The notes beneath the pieces were generated by a model, which saw only the letters and a program-made list of their open reading frames with translations, ran no database searches and was not told where the DNA came from. From NCBI GenBank assembly GCA_035310125.1, contig DATGEP010000093.1, positions 1 through 33,791 on the forward strand: a DNA stretch of 33,791 bases, given 5' to 3'. This DNA comes from DATGEP01 sp035310125 (lineage in GTDB: Bacteria > Chloroflexota > Ktedonobacteria > Ktedonobacterales > JADMIN01). Shown piece after piece: positions 1-8,235 of this stretch. Numbering within the stretch: position 1 is the stretch's first letter; every line of letters starts with the position of its first letter. A program made the position numbers and the translations under genes.

Positions 1-1
1 G

Positions 2-436
2 GGTTTCCCGGTGATTCGCGACCTGGTCGTAGATATGGACCCCTTCTTCGCCAAGTACGAGAAGGTCAAGCCCTATCTCATCAACGACGAGCCGGAGCCG
101 CGCACCGAGCGCCTGCAATCGCCGGAAGAACGCGCGCGCTATGACGAAAGCACCAAGTGCATCCTCTGCGGCGCCTGCACGGGGTCATGTCCGCAGGTAT
201 GGGCAAATCCGAGCTGGGTGGGGCCAGCCTCCATCGTCAACGCCCACCGTTTCATCTTCGACAGCCGCGACCGCGGCGCGGACGAACGCCTCCAGATCCT
301 TAGCGACTACAATGGCGTTTGGCCCTGCAAGACCATCTTCAACTGCACCGAGGCCTGCCCGCGTGGCATTCCCGTTACGGAAATGATCGAGCAGGTCAAA
401 CGCGCGATTCTCTACGGCTCCCGTGACATAGAGTGA
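2..436 (+). CDS. sdhB: Succinate dehydrogenase/fumarate reductase iron-sulfur subunit, C-terminal part
   Basis: The reading frame is open from base 2, so the gene begins upstream of the window and only the C-terminal ferredoxin-like domain is seen. It shows a CxxCxxCxxxCP cluster motif (CILCGACTGSCP), then the family's GP-(A/S)-I...A-R-F-I-D-S-R-D-x-x-x-x-E-R-L stretch, and a second set (C....NCTEACPRGI) followed by PVT. These residues bind the [4Fe-4S] and [3Fe-4S] clusters that pass electrons from the flavoprotein to quinone at the membrane. The usual C-terminal helix (EMIEQVKRAI) is present, so this end is complete. SdhB and FrdB cannot be told apart from this fragment. A hairpin follows the stop and the next gene, narI, is convergent. 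Confidence 0.9.
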   Translation, partial: GFPVIRDLVVDMDPFFAKYEKVKPYLINDEPEPRTERLQSPEERARYDESTKCILCGACTGSCPQVWANPSWVGPASIVNAHRFIFDSRDRGADERLQILSDYNGVWPCKTIFNCTEACPRGIPVTEMIEQVKRAILYGSRDIE

Positions 437-464
437 CCTGAATACGCCAGCCTTAGTGCTGTGG

Positions 465-510
465 TGCCACAACGCCAGTGCTATGTTACCAGCGCTGGCG
501 TTGTGTGGCA
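465..510. terminator. Hairpin between convergent sdhB and narI
   Basis: The arms TGCCACAACGCCAG and CTGGCGTTGTGTGGCA pair over about 14 bp with one 2-nt bulge. The inner CCAGTGCT/AGCGCTGG extends the stem with a G-T pair. It lies 28 nt after the sdhB stop and 45 nt after the narI stop on the other strand, so it probably ends transcription from both sides. There is no clear U-tract. Confidence 0.6.
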
Positions 511-555
511 TGTAGCTCCCGAGATGGTGATAATCCCCGGAGGCGATCTTTTGGT

Positions 556-1425
556 CTAGCGTCTGCTGGGGTGCCAAGATCCCGTGAACGGATCGAGTGA
601 TTCGCGGAGGGCGCTCTCGAAGCGATTTGACGGCTCCGGCACAAGTGGCTCCTCGCTCGGCGCCTCCTGCGGTGCCAGCTCCGGCAGCGCGGGCCGGCGT
701 GCGGGTCGTGGCGCCATGGGCACACGCTCGTATCCGTAACTGTATCCATAGCGGGCGCGATACTGAAGCGGTGCGCGTGTGACATATGCGATGGGGAAGC
801 TGTAGATATGGATCAGCCGGGTAAATGGCGAGATGCCGAACAGCAGGAACGCCAGCGCGATATGTACCTGCAAGAGTAGGGGAACGCCCGCCATCAACGC
901 GATATCAGGGTTCAGCGCGAGCACACTGCGTATCCACGGTCCGACGGTCGCGCGATATTCGTACGATCCGTGCAAGGTGCTATAGCCAAGCGTGAAAGCA
1001 AGGCCGAGCAGAATGACGATCCAGAGCAAACCATCGGAGACATAATCGGAGAAGTCGGAATTCATACGCACCCGCGCATTTGCGATGCGCCGGTAGAGCA
1101 GCAGAGAGATTCCAGCAAACGCCATCAGGCCCGCCAGGCCACCAGCGATTTCCGCGACGGCATGGTAAAGCTCAGGTGAAATACCCAACCTCGTATAGAG
1201 CTGCATAGGGACAAGCAATCCGGCGACGTGACCGCCGAACACCAGGAAGATGCCGATATGGAAAAGCATGCTGCCCCACATGAGGAGCTTCTTCTCCAAT
1301 AGCTCGCTCGACTTCGAGCCCCATCTGATCTGGTCAGATTGATAGCGGTAGATCGTGCCAACGATCATGACCACAAAACACAGATAGGGGAACACACCCC
1401 AGGTAAACTTTGTAAGCTGCGTCAT
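556..1425 (-). CDS. narI: Respiratory nitrate reductase gamma subunit (cytochrome b)
   Basis: A 289-residue membrane protein with about five hydrophobic helices. NarI takes electrons from quinol and passes them through two b hemes to NarH. The heme ligands fall at His56 (FHIG), His66 (GGHVAG), His187 (QVHIAL) and His205 (LIHIYS), the same numbers as the four ligands of the E. coli protein. The C-terminus carries an extra proline-rich, probably cytoplasmic tail of about 75 residues (from YVTRAP onward). I chose ATG 1425, with GGAG 8-9 nt upstream; the longer frame to 1491 adds 22 unrelated residues. It stands alone, about 18 kb from narGHJ, but has an operator like theirs in front of it. Confidence 0.93.
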   Translation of the reverse strand: MTQLTKFTWGVFPYLCFVVMIVGTIYRYQSDQIRWGSKSSELLEKKLLMWGSMLFHIGIFLVFGGHVAGLLVPMQLYTRLGISPELYHAVAEIAGGLAGLMAFAGISLLLYRRIANARVRMNSDFSDYVSDGLLWIVILLGLAFTLGYSTLHGSYEYRATVGPWIRSVLALNPDIALMAGVPLLLQVHIALAFLLFGISPFTRLIHIYSFPIAYVTRAPLQYRARYGYSYGYERVPMAPRPARRPALPELAPQEAPSEEPLVPEPSNRFESALRESLDPFTGSWHPSRR

Positions 1426-1555
1426 ATCGTATCTCCGAGCTGTATATCGCGTGTACTTTTGCTGCCGTGCTTCCCGCACGTCACGACGCATCCATTACGC
1501 CAGGTATACGAGGCGAGTCGCGCGGCACTAGCTGCTACTTGGTTCCACGTCCTTC

Positions 1556-1605
1556 ACCCTTAACCGTATAGCGTGGACCGGCGGCGCGCTGTGATATTTG
1601 TCGCT
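1556..1605 (-). promoter_or_regulatory. Predicted class II CRP/FNR-type promoter of narI
   Basis: Read towards narI, the 16-mer AGCGACAAATATCACA occupies 1605-1590 (TGTGA-N6-TCGCT on the plus strand). A weak -10, TACGGT, lies at 1568-1563, giving a start point near 1556. The operator centre (1597.5) is then at -41.5, the standard class II position. Twelve of 16 positions equal the site before the nar operon at 26735-26720, in the same orientation and at the same distance. The -10 is poor, as expected of an activator-dependent promoter. Prediction only. Confidence 0.5.
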
Positions 1606-1697
1606 GATCCGCCCGGTTCGCGAGCCGGCCGCAGTCGAAGACATCCGCGCGCCTCGGCGTTCGCGACTCGACGTGCCACAACTGGAGTGGCGGGCTA

Positions 1698-1719
1698 TCA
1701 TATGACATAGGCTATATGA
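1698..1719. promoter_or_regulatory. Inverted repeat TCATAT-N10-ATATGA upstream of the CRP-type regulator
   Basis: A perfect 6-bp inverted repeat spaced by 10 bp in an AT-rich patch, about 85 bp before the chosen start of the regulator at 1802. It may be an operator or part of that gene's promoter. No good -35/-10 pair was found with it. The rest of 1426-1801 holds the narI promoter and nothing else I can recognise. Confidence 0.3.
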
Positions 1720-1801
1720 GACAATGCCAACCGCAGGCAGGCTGTTAGATACCACGAGAGTACAAGCACGCGTCTATGAGTTACGGGGGTTAATACGTTC
1801 A

Positions 1802-2506
1802 ATGCTCAGCGCCAGTGAATGCGAAGACCTGCGTCAGATTCCACTATTCGCATCGCTCGACGAAGAGACGCTGCGGCAGGTGGGTGTAGCGACGGTCGTA
1901 CGGCACTATGATCGAGGAGAAGTCATTGAGGTTGAAGGAGGACAGACAGGCTCATTGCGCTTCGTACGGGCCGGGATCGTCAAACTCGCGACGATTTCGC
2001 CGGATGGACGCGAGCAGGTCTTGCGTCTCGTGCCGGAGGGGCAAACGTTCAATCTCGTTTCCGCGCTCGATGGCCAGCCCAGCGCCGCGACCACGACGGC
2101 GCTTGACCGCACGACTATCTATGCCGTCAATCGTGATGTCCTCACCAGATTGCTCATCGAGCACCCCGACGTAGCCCAGGCGGCCGTGCAGGCGCTTGCC
2201 GCGGACACGCGTGAAATGATCGCGCTGGCCAAGGATCTCGCGCTCTACCACGTCAGCGAACGGGTGGCGCGCTTGCTACTCGATCAGGAGCGGTGCAGCT
2301 GCGAGCGCTGCCGCAAACATTACCTGACCCAGCAGGAGATGGCGGCCATCGTCGGCACCGCGCGCGAGATGGTCGGTCGCACGCTTCACGAGTTCCAAGC
2401 GGCCGGTATCATCACGCTGAATCGCGGACACGTCGTGGTGACGAATCCTGACCGGTTGCGCGCACTCGCACGGGAGCGAAAGGCCACCCACCGCCGCGCG
2501 CCATAG
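1802..2506 (+). CDS. CRP/FNR-family transcriptional regulator
   Basis: A 234-residue protein with an N-terminal cyclic-nucleotide-binding-type beta-barrel (about 12-125), a long dimer helix (about 125-160) and a C-terminal winged helix-turn-helix (about 172-225). The recognition helix reads GTAREMVGRTLHEF: R188, E189 and R193 match the R-E-VGR set by which E. coli CRP reads TGTGA, unlike the FNR pattern. TGTGA-containing sites occur before narI and the nar operon. Cys165, Cys167 and Cys170 (CSCERC) sit just before the DNA-binding domain and Cys7 is near the N-terminus, so redox or metal sensing is possible. The frame extends to ATG 1724, but the family normally starts where ATG 1802 does; neither start has a strong ribosome site. 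Ligand unknown. Confidence 0.85.
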   Translation: MLSASECEDLRQIPLFASLDEETLRQVGVATVVRHYDRGEVIEVEGGQTGSLRFVRAGIVKLATISPDGREQVLRLVPEGQTFNLVSALDGQPSAATTTALDRTTIYAVNRDVLTRLLIEHPDVAQAAVQALAADTREMIALAKDLALYHVSERVARLLLDQERCSCERCRKHYLTQQEMAAIVGTAREMVGRTLHEFQAAGIITLNRGHVVVTNPDRLRALARERKATHRRAP

Positions 2507-2667
2507 GACGACGAGTGCTGCTCACCACGGCGCCCGATACGCCGCGTTTTCCGCAGGTATCTCCAGCGCGCTTGTCACAGGCGGACATAGGGACGGACGG
2601 GCCAGCCCATGTGGCCGGCATGGAGGCCGCGCAATCTCAGCCTGCTCATCGCCGTCGTATTAGCGCG

Positions 2668-3069
2668 CTACTCGAGACGGAATACAGTCTCGCGTGCGCT
2701 GGGAAAGAGCATCAGGTCTTCACGCTGTTGATGCGCCAGGATGAGCTCACAGAGACGTAAACATGGCTCATACGGCTGCTCGCCTCGCGCAAGCCGCGCA
2801 TATATGTCGTCGCGCAGGTTGCGAATCTCGACATGCTCCTCATAGAAAGGCGTCAGGAGGTCTTTCCCCAACCCTCCGGCGATGGGGACGAACGCGTCAG
2901 CCTCTTCTACGGCGATGTGCGTGTCCAGATCCTGTGTCAGAGCGGCACGTGCTGCCTCCAGGTTGGCGGCGAGGGTCGTCGCATCTCGTGACTCAGCGGC
3001 TGCTTCGATATCTTCGAGAATAGCGCGCAGGTCTTTATGCTCATGTGATAGTTGTGTCAACAAATCCAT
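2668..3069 (-). CDS. Hemerythrin HHE-domain protein
   Basis: A 133-residue all-helical protein. The diiron ligand pattern of HHE hemerythrins is visible: H9/H11 (SHEHKDL), H51-x3-E55 (HIAVEE), H79 (EEHVEI) and H113-x3-E117 (HQQRED). Such proteins bind O2 or NO, or protect against iron and oxidative damage. ATG 3069 has GAGGAG 7-8 nt upstream; the frame to 3084 only adds an unsupported pentapeptide. It lies 63 nt behind bzdQ on the same strand with no obvious terminator between, so it may be the last gene of the benzoyl-CoA operon. It could then buffer O2 around the very oxygen-sensitive reductase (inference). The 2507-2667 gap to the convergent regulator shows nothing recognisable. Confidence 0.85.
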   Translation of the reverse strand: MDLLTQLSHEHKDLRAILEDIEAAAESRDATTLAANLEAARAALTQDLDTHIAVEEADAFVPIAGGLGKDLLTPFYEEHVEIRNLRDDIYARLARGEQPYEPCLRLCELILAHQQREDLMLFPSARETVFRLE

Positions 3070-3132
3070 CGTGGCTCTCCTCACTCGTTATCAAGTCTCG
3101 CCCACGCGTGGCGGTTGCTTGCGCATGCAACA

Positions 3133-4035
3133 CTACGCGGACATGGCGGCCACTGCTTGTGGCACGTAGGTTGACCAGCGCCGTGCCTTGATCGCGCTGG
3201 CGTCACCTGGCGCAGCGATCACTCGCCCTTCCGCGAGCAGCCGTTCGACGCGGCGCAGACCCAGCAGTGCGGCGCCGAATGCGCCGTTGAGCTGGCCGAG
3301 ACCATTGGGCGGAAGGTGCAGCTGCGCACCGAGCTTGCTCTGCAAGGCGGCGACCATGGCGGCGTTATGCGTCATGCCACCGGCCAGCGCGAAGTCCGCT
3401 TCGAGTCCGACACGCTTCATCAGCTGGGTGGCGCGACCGCTGAGCGCGACGATAGCGCCTTCCATGATGTCCTCAGGGGCAATGCCGCTAGCGAGGTGGT
3501 TGATGACCTCTGACTCCGCGAAGACGGCGCATACGCTACTGATTTCAACAGGCGCCTGGGAACGCAGGGCATAAGCGCCGATGTCACCTGTCTCCAAACC
3601 GAGGTAGCGTGCGGTCTTCTCAAGGAACGCGCCCGTGCCCGCCGCGCACTTGTCATTGAGGCGGAACGCCCGTACCCGGCCTTGCTCGTCTATCCGAATG
3701 GCCTTGATGTCCTGGCCGCCAATATCGAGGATGGTCCGTACAGATGGAAAGTGATGACTGGTCGCGACGGCATGGCAGGTGAGCTCGGTGATTTGCGCGT
3801 GCCGGAAAGGTACCATATAGCGCCCGTAGCCCGTCGTGGAAATGTACGTGACATCATCTTTCGCAATGCCTGCGTTGGCGACGAGATCATCAAAGACGGC
3901 GATGGCCGCGGCAGCTGGCTTGTAGCCACTCCGCCGGATGGCGGTGGCGCGTACGGTGCGTGTTGCGTCGAGGAGCACTGTCTTCGTGTACGTAGAGCCG
4001 ATGTCAATCCCGGCGACGAGGATATTCGTTGTCAT
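3133..4035 (-). CDS. bzdQ: Benzoyl-CoA reductase subunit, BcrD/BadG/BzdQ type (ATP-binding)
   Basis: A 300-residue ASKHA-fold ATPase of the BadF/BadG/BcrA/BcrD family, one of two activator subunits that couple ATP hydrolysis to low-potential electron transfer into the ring-reducing module. Visible motifs: GIDIGSTYTK (phosphate loop 1), TTGYGRY, DIGGQDIKAI, and the cysteines C130 (NDKCAAGTG) and C169 (SSVCAVFAESE), which in this family bridge one [4Fe-4S] cluster between the two ATPase subunits. ATG 4035 has AGGAGG 7 nt upstream and overlaps the bzdP stop (ATGA). The size and position as fourth of four subunits fit the bzdNOPQ layout. The symbol is by order and length; the 2-hydroxyacyl-CoA dehydratase activators are close relatives. 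Confidence 0.85.
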   Translation of the reverse strand: MTTNILVAGIDIGSTYTKTVLLDATRTVRATAIRRSGYKPAAAAIAVFDDLVANAGIAKDDVTYISTTGYGRYMVPFRHAQITELTCHAVATSHHFPSVRTILDIGGQDIKAIRIDEQGRVRAFRLNDKCAAGTGAFLEKTARYLGLETGDIGAYALRSQAPVEISSVCAVFAESEVINHLASGIAPEDIMEGAIVALSGRATQLMKRVGLEADFALAGGMTHNAAMVAALQSKLGAQLHLPPNGLGQLNGAFGAALLGLRRVERLLAEGRVIAAPGDASAIKARRWSTYVPQAVAAMSA

Positions 4036-4850
4036 GACGCTACCTCCTGCGCCGTCGCGCGTCGTTGCCCGGATCGGGCATGATCAAGCGCGTAGAGCGC
4101 CGCGCCGATGGCGCCCATGAAATGCCCACGCGAGCTGACATTCAGCGGAGCCGCGAGGACCTGCTCCAGGAGCGCTACCATCGCCGCATTGCGCGAGACG
4201 CCGCCCGTAAACGTGATTTCGGGAGTGAGTCCGACACGCCGCACCAGTGAGGCGCACCGTGTAGCGATTGAGTAGTGCATCCCGGCGAGCACATCCTCAG
4301 GGCGGTGGCCTTTCGCCAGATGACCGATGATCTCAGATTCGGCGAAGACCGTGCACGTCGTCGTGATTTTCACTGGCGCCGTGGCTTTCAGCGCGAGGGG
4401 ACCAAGCTCCGACAGCGGCAGATCCAGCGCGAAGGATGCCGCCCCAAGGAAGCGCCCGGTGCCGGCGGCACACTTATCATTCATCGCGAAATCAACAACC
4501 TCGCCGGAATCGCCGATACGAATGGCTTTGGTATCCTGTCCACCGATATCGAGTACCGTGCGCGTCCGCGGAAACTCGCCAGTAGCGCCGCGCGCGTGGC
4601 AGCTGATCTCAGTGACCTGTATATCCCCGAAGGTGACGCGATAGCGACCGTACCCAGTCGCTACCGTGAACGCGATATCCTCTGGAGTAAGCTGGGCGGT
4701 CTCCACGACCCTGTCGAATACCTGCTGAGCGGCAGTAGCCATGTTCATCTCAACGTCGAGGATTGCATCCGCGACGACGTGCGCCTGCTCATTTAGGATG
4801 ACAGCTTTCGCCTGGGTCGAGCCGACATCCACGCCCGCGACATAGAGCAT
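4032..4850 (-). CDS. bzdP: Benzoyl-CoA reductase subunit, BcrA/BadF/BzdP type (ATP-binding)
   Basis: The partner ATPase of BzdQ, 272 residues. It shows GVDVGSTQAK at the N-terminus, ATGYGRY, DIGGQDTKAI, cluster cysteines C127 (NDKCAAGTG) and C166 (TTCTVFAESE), and a late TGGVSRN glycine loop. It lacks the long extension found in BcrA/BadF, so both ATPase subunits are short; this points to the Azoarcus-type (Bzd) rather than the Thauera/Rhodopseudomonas-type enzyme. I prefer ATG 4850, one base after the bzdO stop, with AAGGTGG 8 nt upstream. A GTG at 4862 would add four residues and overlap bzdO. It overlaps bzdQ by 4 nt, which suggests translational coupling. Confidence 0.85.
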   Translation of the reverse strand: MLYVAGVDVGSTQAKAVILNEQAHVVADAILDVEMNMATAAQQVFDRVVETAQLTPEDIAFTVATGYGRYRVTFGDIQVTEISCHARGATGEFPRTRTVLDIGGQDTKAIRIGDSGEVVDFAMNDKCAAGTGRFLGAASFALDLPLSELGPLALKATAPVKITTTCTVFAESEIIGHLAKGHRPEDVLAGMHYSIATRCASLVRRVGLTPEITFTGGVSRNAAMVALLEQVLAAPLNVSSRGHFMGAIGAALYALDHARSGQRRATAQEVAS

Positions 4851-4851
4851 C

Positions 4852-6141
4852 TCAATGCCCACCTTTCAGAAGCGACCGTTGCTCGAGCACCTCGAAAAAT
4901 GCGTCAACACGGTTCTTGATCTGCGCATCCGACCAGTAACGCGGATCTATCAGGTCTGACTCGATATAGAGGGTCGGCAGCCCATAGCGTGTCGTGACAT
5001 ACTCGCGGTTATCCGCCATGCTCGTAGCCACCGTCCGGCAGCTCTTGATTCCGTGGTACACGATGCCGTCCGCGGCGTAGTCCTTGACCTGCTGCGCAAG
5101 CGTATGGTGCGAGAAGAAGTGGTTTGATAGACCGAGCTGCGAAGCAAGTGTCGTGACCTCCGCGAGACTCTCTAGCGGCCTTGACGGGTCGTAGTAGAGG
5201 CCACTGCTATCGAGACCGCCGGCCGCATAGGTCAAGTAATCGGATGCGGCAAAGACTCCTCCATGCGTCTCGAATAACTCGACCAGGCGCCGCAAATTCA
5301 CATAGCACGGCGTGCCGCTAAAGATAAGTCGGAAACGCTCGTTCGCTACACGTCCCTGGCCGCGCGCCACCTTGTCCGCGACCTCGTCACGCAGTAAGCG
5401 CATGTACTCGACACCCTCTGGTGTGCCACGCCATGCGTTGAGAACACCGATGTACGTCAGGCCGTCGAGCATCGAGTTGTACGGCGCGGGACGCTGTTGA
5501 TTCAGCGTGAGAATCTCAACCCAGAGGCGGATCATCTCGTTGACATTGCGCTCGACCTCCGCCAGCCGGTCGAGGTCAAACTTCTTTCCGGTGATGTCTT
5601 CGCAGCGAGCGATGAGGTCGCGCAGCTGCCCCTCAACCCATCGCTTATCGGCATCGTACTGCGCCGTGCCCGGTATAGGCTGCCAGCTAGCGAACCGCTT
5701 GCCAGGAATATCCAGCACAAAGGCGGGTGTGCCGAAGTGGCGCTCCCATATCTCCGCCCACTTGATGTAGACGTTGCAGAGGCTCGACGCGATGGCGAGA
5801 TTGGGCTTTGGCATACGTGTCCCAGATGGATGTTGCATGTCGCTGAGCATGAGGCCGACATCGGCCTTGACGTAGCTGCAAACATCCGGCGAGAAGCCGT
5901 AATCTTCGGCCTTGGCAAGGAAGTCTGGCGCGGCTTTCCGTACACCCGTTTGCAGGGAATTGATCTCAGGAAAGACCAGCTCGAAACCAAACACACGCAG
6001 GATTTCGACCGCGTTGCCCATCACGAACACATAGGCGACGGGCTGGCCGCGCTCAGACGCGGTATGGATGTTCGCCAACCACTGGTTGACGAGGCGCTGG
6101 CCGGCGGTACGCGCATCACGTGCCGGCACGGTGGTGGTCAT
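4852..6141 (-). CDS. bzdO: Benzoyl-CoA reductase subunit, BcrB/BadE/BzdO type
   Basis: A 429-residue member of the 2-hydroxyglutaryl-CoA dehydratase D-component family. With BzdN it forms the module that holds [4Fe-4S] clusters and the benzoyl-CoA site and reduces the aromatic ring to the cyclic 1,5-diene. Family features include PVAYVFVMGNAVEILRVFG near the N-terminus, then DVCSYVKADVG, ASSLCNVYIKWAE, the FSGTPCYVNLRRLVELFE region and a late GIKSCRTVATSM cysteine motif; the cysteines are candidate cluster ligands. ATG 6141 has AGGAGG 6 nt upstream; the six residues of the longer frame to 6159 are unsupported. It is 10 nt behind bzdN and 1 nt before bzdP. Confidence 0.9.
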   Translation of the reverse strand: MTTTVPARDARTAGQRLVNQWLANIHTASERGQPVAYVFVMGNAVEILRVFGFELVFPEINSLQTGVRKAAPDFLAKAEDYGFSPDVCSYVKADVGLMLSDMQHPSGTRMPKPNLAIASSLCNVYIKWAEIWERHFGTPAFVLDIPGKRFASWQPIPGTAQYDADKRWVEGQLRDLIARCEDITGKKFDLDRLAEVERNVNEMIRLWVEILTLNQQRPAPYNSMLDGLTYIGVLNAWRGTPEGVEYMRLLRDEVADKVARGQGRVANERFRLIFSGTPCYVNLRRLVELFETHGGVFAASDYLTYAAGGLDSSGLYYDPSRPLESLAEVTTLASQLGLSNHFFSHHTLAQQVKDYAADGIVYHGIKSCRTVATSMADNREYVTTRYGLPTLYIESDLIDPRYWSDAQIKNRVDAFFEVLEQRSLLKGGH

Positions 6142-6151
6142 GCAGAACCTC

Positions 6152-7300
6152 CTATTCAAACAGCAACGACTCCGCGAATGTCTCGACCTGCATCGCCATC
6201 TGCTCGAAACTGGTCATTTTTTCCTCAAACTCCAGCACCAGATAAGGCACCTTCTCCTTATCGAGCCGGTGAGAGAGCGCAAGCTGGTCGTCAAGACCCG
6301 GCTCACAAAACTTCGCGGCGGAGAGGATTGCGGCATCAGCGCGGGCCGCTCGCAACATGCCCATCAGCATGTCTTCCTTCGGCTTACGGGCATCGAATTG
6401 GACGGGACTCGATGCAGACCGCTGAATGTAGCTTTCCGCTAGCGCCCAGACTGGGTCGCCATCCTCCGGCACCTCCTCGATAATCCAGCGCTGGCCGATG
6501 AGTAGATCATCGTCCACGATGAAGCACACGTCTTCGATCGTCTCAATCAACTCAAGAGGTGGCTGCTCGCAGAAGCCTCCGAGAAAGATGACTCGCGGCT
6601 TGTCCATGGTCCGAACGCGTCGCTCAGGAAGAAGGCGCACGACCTCACGCAGCAGCTCGTTGTGTTCCTCGCGGCGGAGGCGCGTGCCGGCACGAACAAG
6701 AAGGTAGGTTTCGACGGTTGAGAGCCGGTCTGGATCGTCGCGCTTCATGGCGTACAGCGCGCGTTGCAGGCGGCGGTTCTCGTTATACACGCGGACACTC
6801 TCACGGATGGCTTCATCGGCAATCTCGTGCCCCACCTTCTGCGCGAGGATACCGCGTAGGCGCTGGTACTCGTCGTAGACGTACCGTACGGCGGCGGACG
6901 AGTTAACGTTCTGTGGCAGCGCCAGGATCTGCGGGTCCTGCTGGGGAAAGTTGCGGCCCCAAATGCCAGCCATGTGTTTGGCGGCGTCGCAGATAGGCTG
7001 CGCGAAGAATCCACCGAGGCCTTTGAGCGAGCCGTTCAGGCCAAGCTCAGTGGTGGTACGACAGATCGAGCATACAAATGAGCCAATGCGCGCGTCGGCG
7101 TACCGCACTTCGATGCGGTTACCGCCGCCGAGCAGCGCGTGAGGTCGAAGTCCGGCGGCATGGACGATCTCTTCAGGGAAGTAGACCGGGAAATAGCCGA
7201 TTGCGGTGTCCGTCTCGTCGTCGGGAATCCGCTGGCGCATGCTCAGCTCGTGGCAGCGCGCCAGAATCTCCGTGAGCGACGTTTCGATTTCGACAGCCAT
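6152..7300 (-). CDS. bzdN: Benzoyl-CoA reductase subunit, BcrC/BadD/BzdN type
   Basis: A 382-residue partner of BzdO in the ring-reducing module, same D-component family. Typical segments are GYFPVYFPEEIVHAAGL, SFVCSICRTTTELGL (paired cysteines), PICDAAKHMAGIW, then VIFLGGFCEQPPLELIE and a C-terminal SAAKFCEPGLDDQ, which supplies a further cysteine for the cluster or active site. The usual length is about 380-390, so it is complete. ATG 7300 has GAGGAGG 5-6 nt upstream. A 144-nt gap (7301-7444) separates it from the hydratase gene upstream; I see no terminator or clear promoter there, so the reductase is probably read from the operon's front, though an internal promoter is possible. Confidence 0.9.
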   Translation of the reverse strand: MAVEIETSLTEILARCHELSMRQRIPDDETDTAIGYFPVYFPEEIVHAAGLRPHALLGGGNRIEVRYADARIGSFVCSICRTTTELGLNGSLKGLGGFFAQPICDAAKHMAGIWGRNFPQQDPQILALPQNVNSSAAVRYVYDEYQRLRGILAQKVGHEIADEAIRESVRVYNENRRLQRALYAMKRDDPDRLSTVETYLLVRAGTRLRREEHNELLREVVRLLPERRVRTMDKPRVIFLGGFCEQPPLELIETIEDVCFIVDDDLLIGQRWIIEEVPEDGDPVWALAESYIQRSASSPVQFDARKPKEDMLMGMLRAARADAAILSAAKFCEPGLDDQLALSHRLDKEKVPYLVLEFEEKMTSFEQMAMQVETFAESLLFE

Positions 7301-7444
7301 GGTGGCCTCCTCATCAGCAATGCGCTGAGGCGCACGACGTATTCACATCCACGTCATGGAAGGTACGGCGGTTCAGTGCCAAGACATCCGCGCAAATCTA
7401 CACTGCGGTGTTGGCTGCGAGAGAAACGGGAGGTTCGGTTGCTA

Positions 7445-8218
7445 TCACTCGTTGCGCCAGACTGGCTGGCGTTTCTCGATGAACGACTGGATGCCCTCAG
7501 CCGCATCAGCGGTTTCCATAAGGTCGGCGAGATAGAGGTTTTCGATAGGCTCAAGCGCACCGGCAACGCCACGATCAGCGCCGGAGAGCAGCGCGCTCTT
7601 GGCAAGACGGAGCGCAGCGGCGCTCAAGGGGCGTAATTGGATGAGCAGCCGGTTCAATGAGGTCAGTAGCTCCCCATCCGGGGATACTTCGGTGACGAGA
7701 CCCAGCCGGAGGGCTTCGTCTGCCGAAATGGTCTCGCCGGTGAAGATCAGCCGTGCCGCTTGCTGATAGCCGATCAAGTGTGGGAAAAGCGCCGCGGCGA
7801 TTGGCGGAAAAACGCCAAGCTTGATCTCGGGTTGACCGAAGCGCGCGGAGGATGCGGCAAGCACCATATCGCAGCCGAGCGCTAGCTCAGCTCCGCCGCC
7901 GAGTGCGGCGCCATGCACCACGGCGACGGTTGGAACAGGCAGGGTGCGCAGGCGGGTGAAGAGACGGCCAAATCCGTGAATCATCGTATCTACCCGCCCT
8001 GGGGCGTGGTCGGCGACATCAACACCCGCACAAAATGCCTTCCCGTTTGCCCGCAGGACAACCGCCTTCAAGTGTCCACCGGCAGTGACTTCGTCCAGAA
8101 CAGCGTCAAGCTCTCGGATCATCTCAATGGTGAGGATATTGAGGGGTGGCCGGTCGAGCGTGATAGCCGCGACCCCATCTGCTGTGTCCAGACGGAGAAA
8201 CTCGAATGCGGTTCCCAT
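7445..8218 (-). CDS. dch: Cyclohexa-1,5-diene-1-carbonyl-CoA hydratase
   Basis: A 257-residue crotonase-fold enzyme. The N-terminal LDRPPLNILTIEMIREL is typical of dienoyl-CoA hydratases of benzoyl-CoA pathways and differs from the usual NAL segment of enoyl-CoA hydratases. The oxyanion-hole loops are AFCAGVDVADH (about 61-71) and GAALGGGAELAL (about 103-114). It would add water to the dienoyl-CoA made by BzdNOPQ, giving 6-hydroxycyclohex-1-ene-1-carbonyl-CoA, which the next enzyme oxidises. ATG 8218 has GGAGAGGAGG about 8 nt upstream. It is 17 nt behind the dehydrogenase gene on the same strand. A general enoyl-CoA hydratase is the alternative, but motif and context both favour Dch (bzdW-type). 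Confidence 0.88.
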   Translation of the reverse strand: MGTAFEFLRLDTADGVAAITLDRPPLNILTIEMIRELDAVLDEVTAGGHLKAVVLRANGKAFCAGVDVADHAPGRVDTMIHGFGRLFTRLRTLPVPTVAVVHGAALGGGAELALGCDMVLAASSARFGQPEIKLGVFPPIAAALFPHLIGYQQAARLIFTGETISADEALRLGLVTEVSPDGELLTSLNRLLIQLRPLSAAALRLAKSALLSGADRGVAGALEPIENLYLADLMETADAAEGIQSFIEKRQPVWRNE

Positions 8219-8235
8219 GCGCGTGCCTCCTCTCC

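Noticed and set aside
2515..2760. Plus-strand frame directly behind the CRP-type regulator
   Set aside because: GTG start with a weak site, no motif, and its end overlaps the hemerythrin gene on the opposite strand.
5497..6483. Plus-strand frame of 328 codons opposite bzdO and bzdN
   Set aside because: Antisense shadow; the minus-strand genes have ribosome sites and family motifs along their full length.
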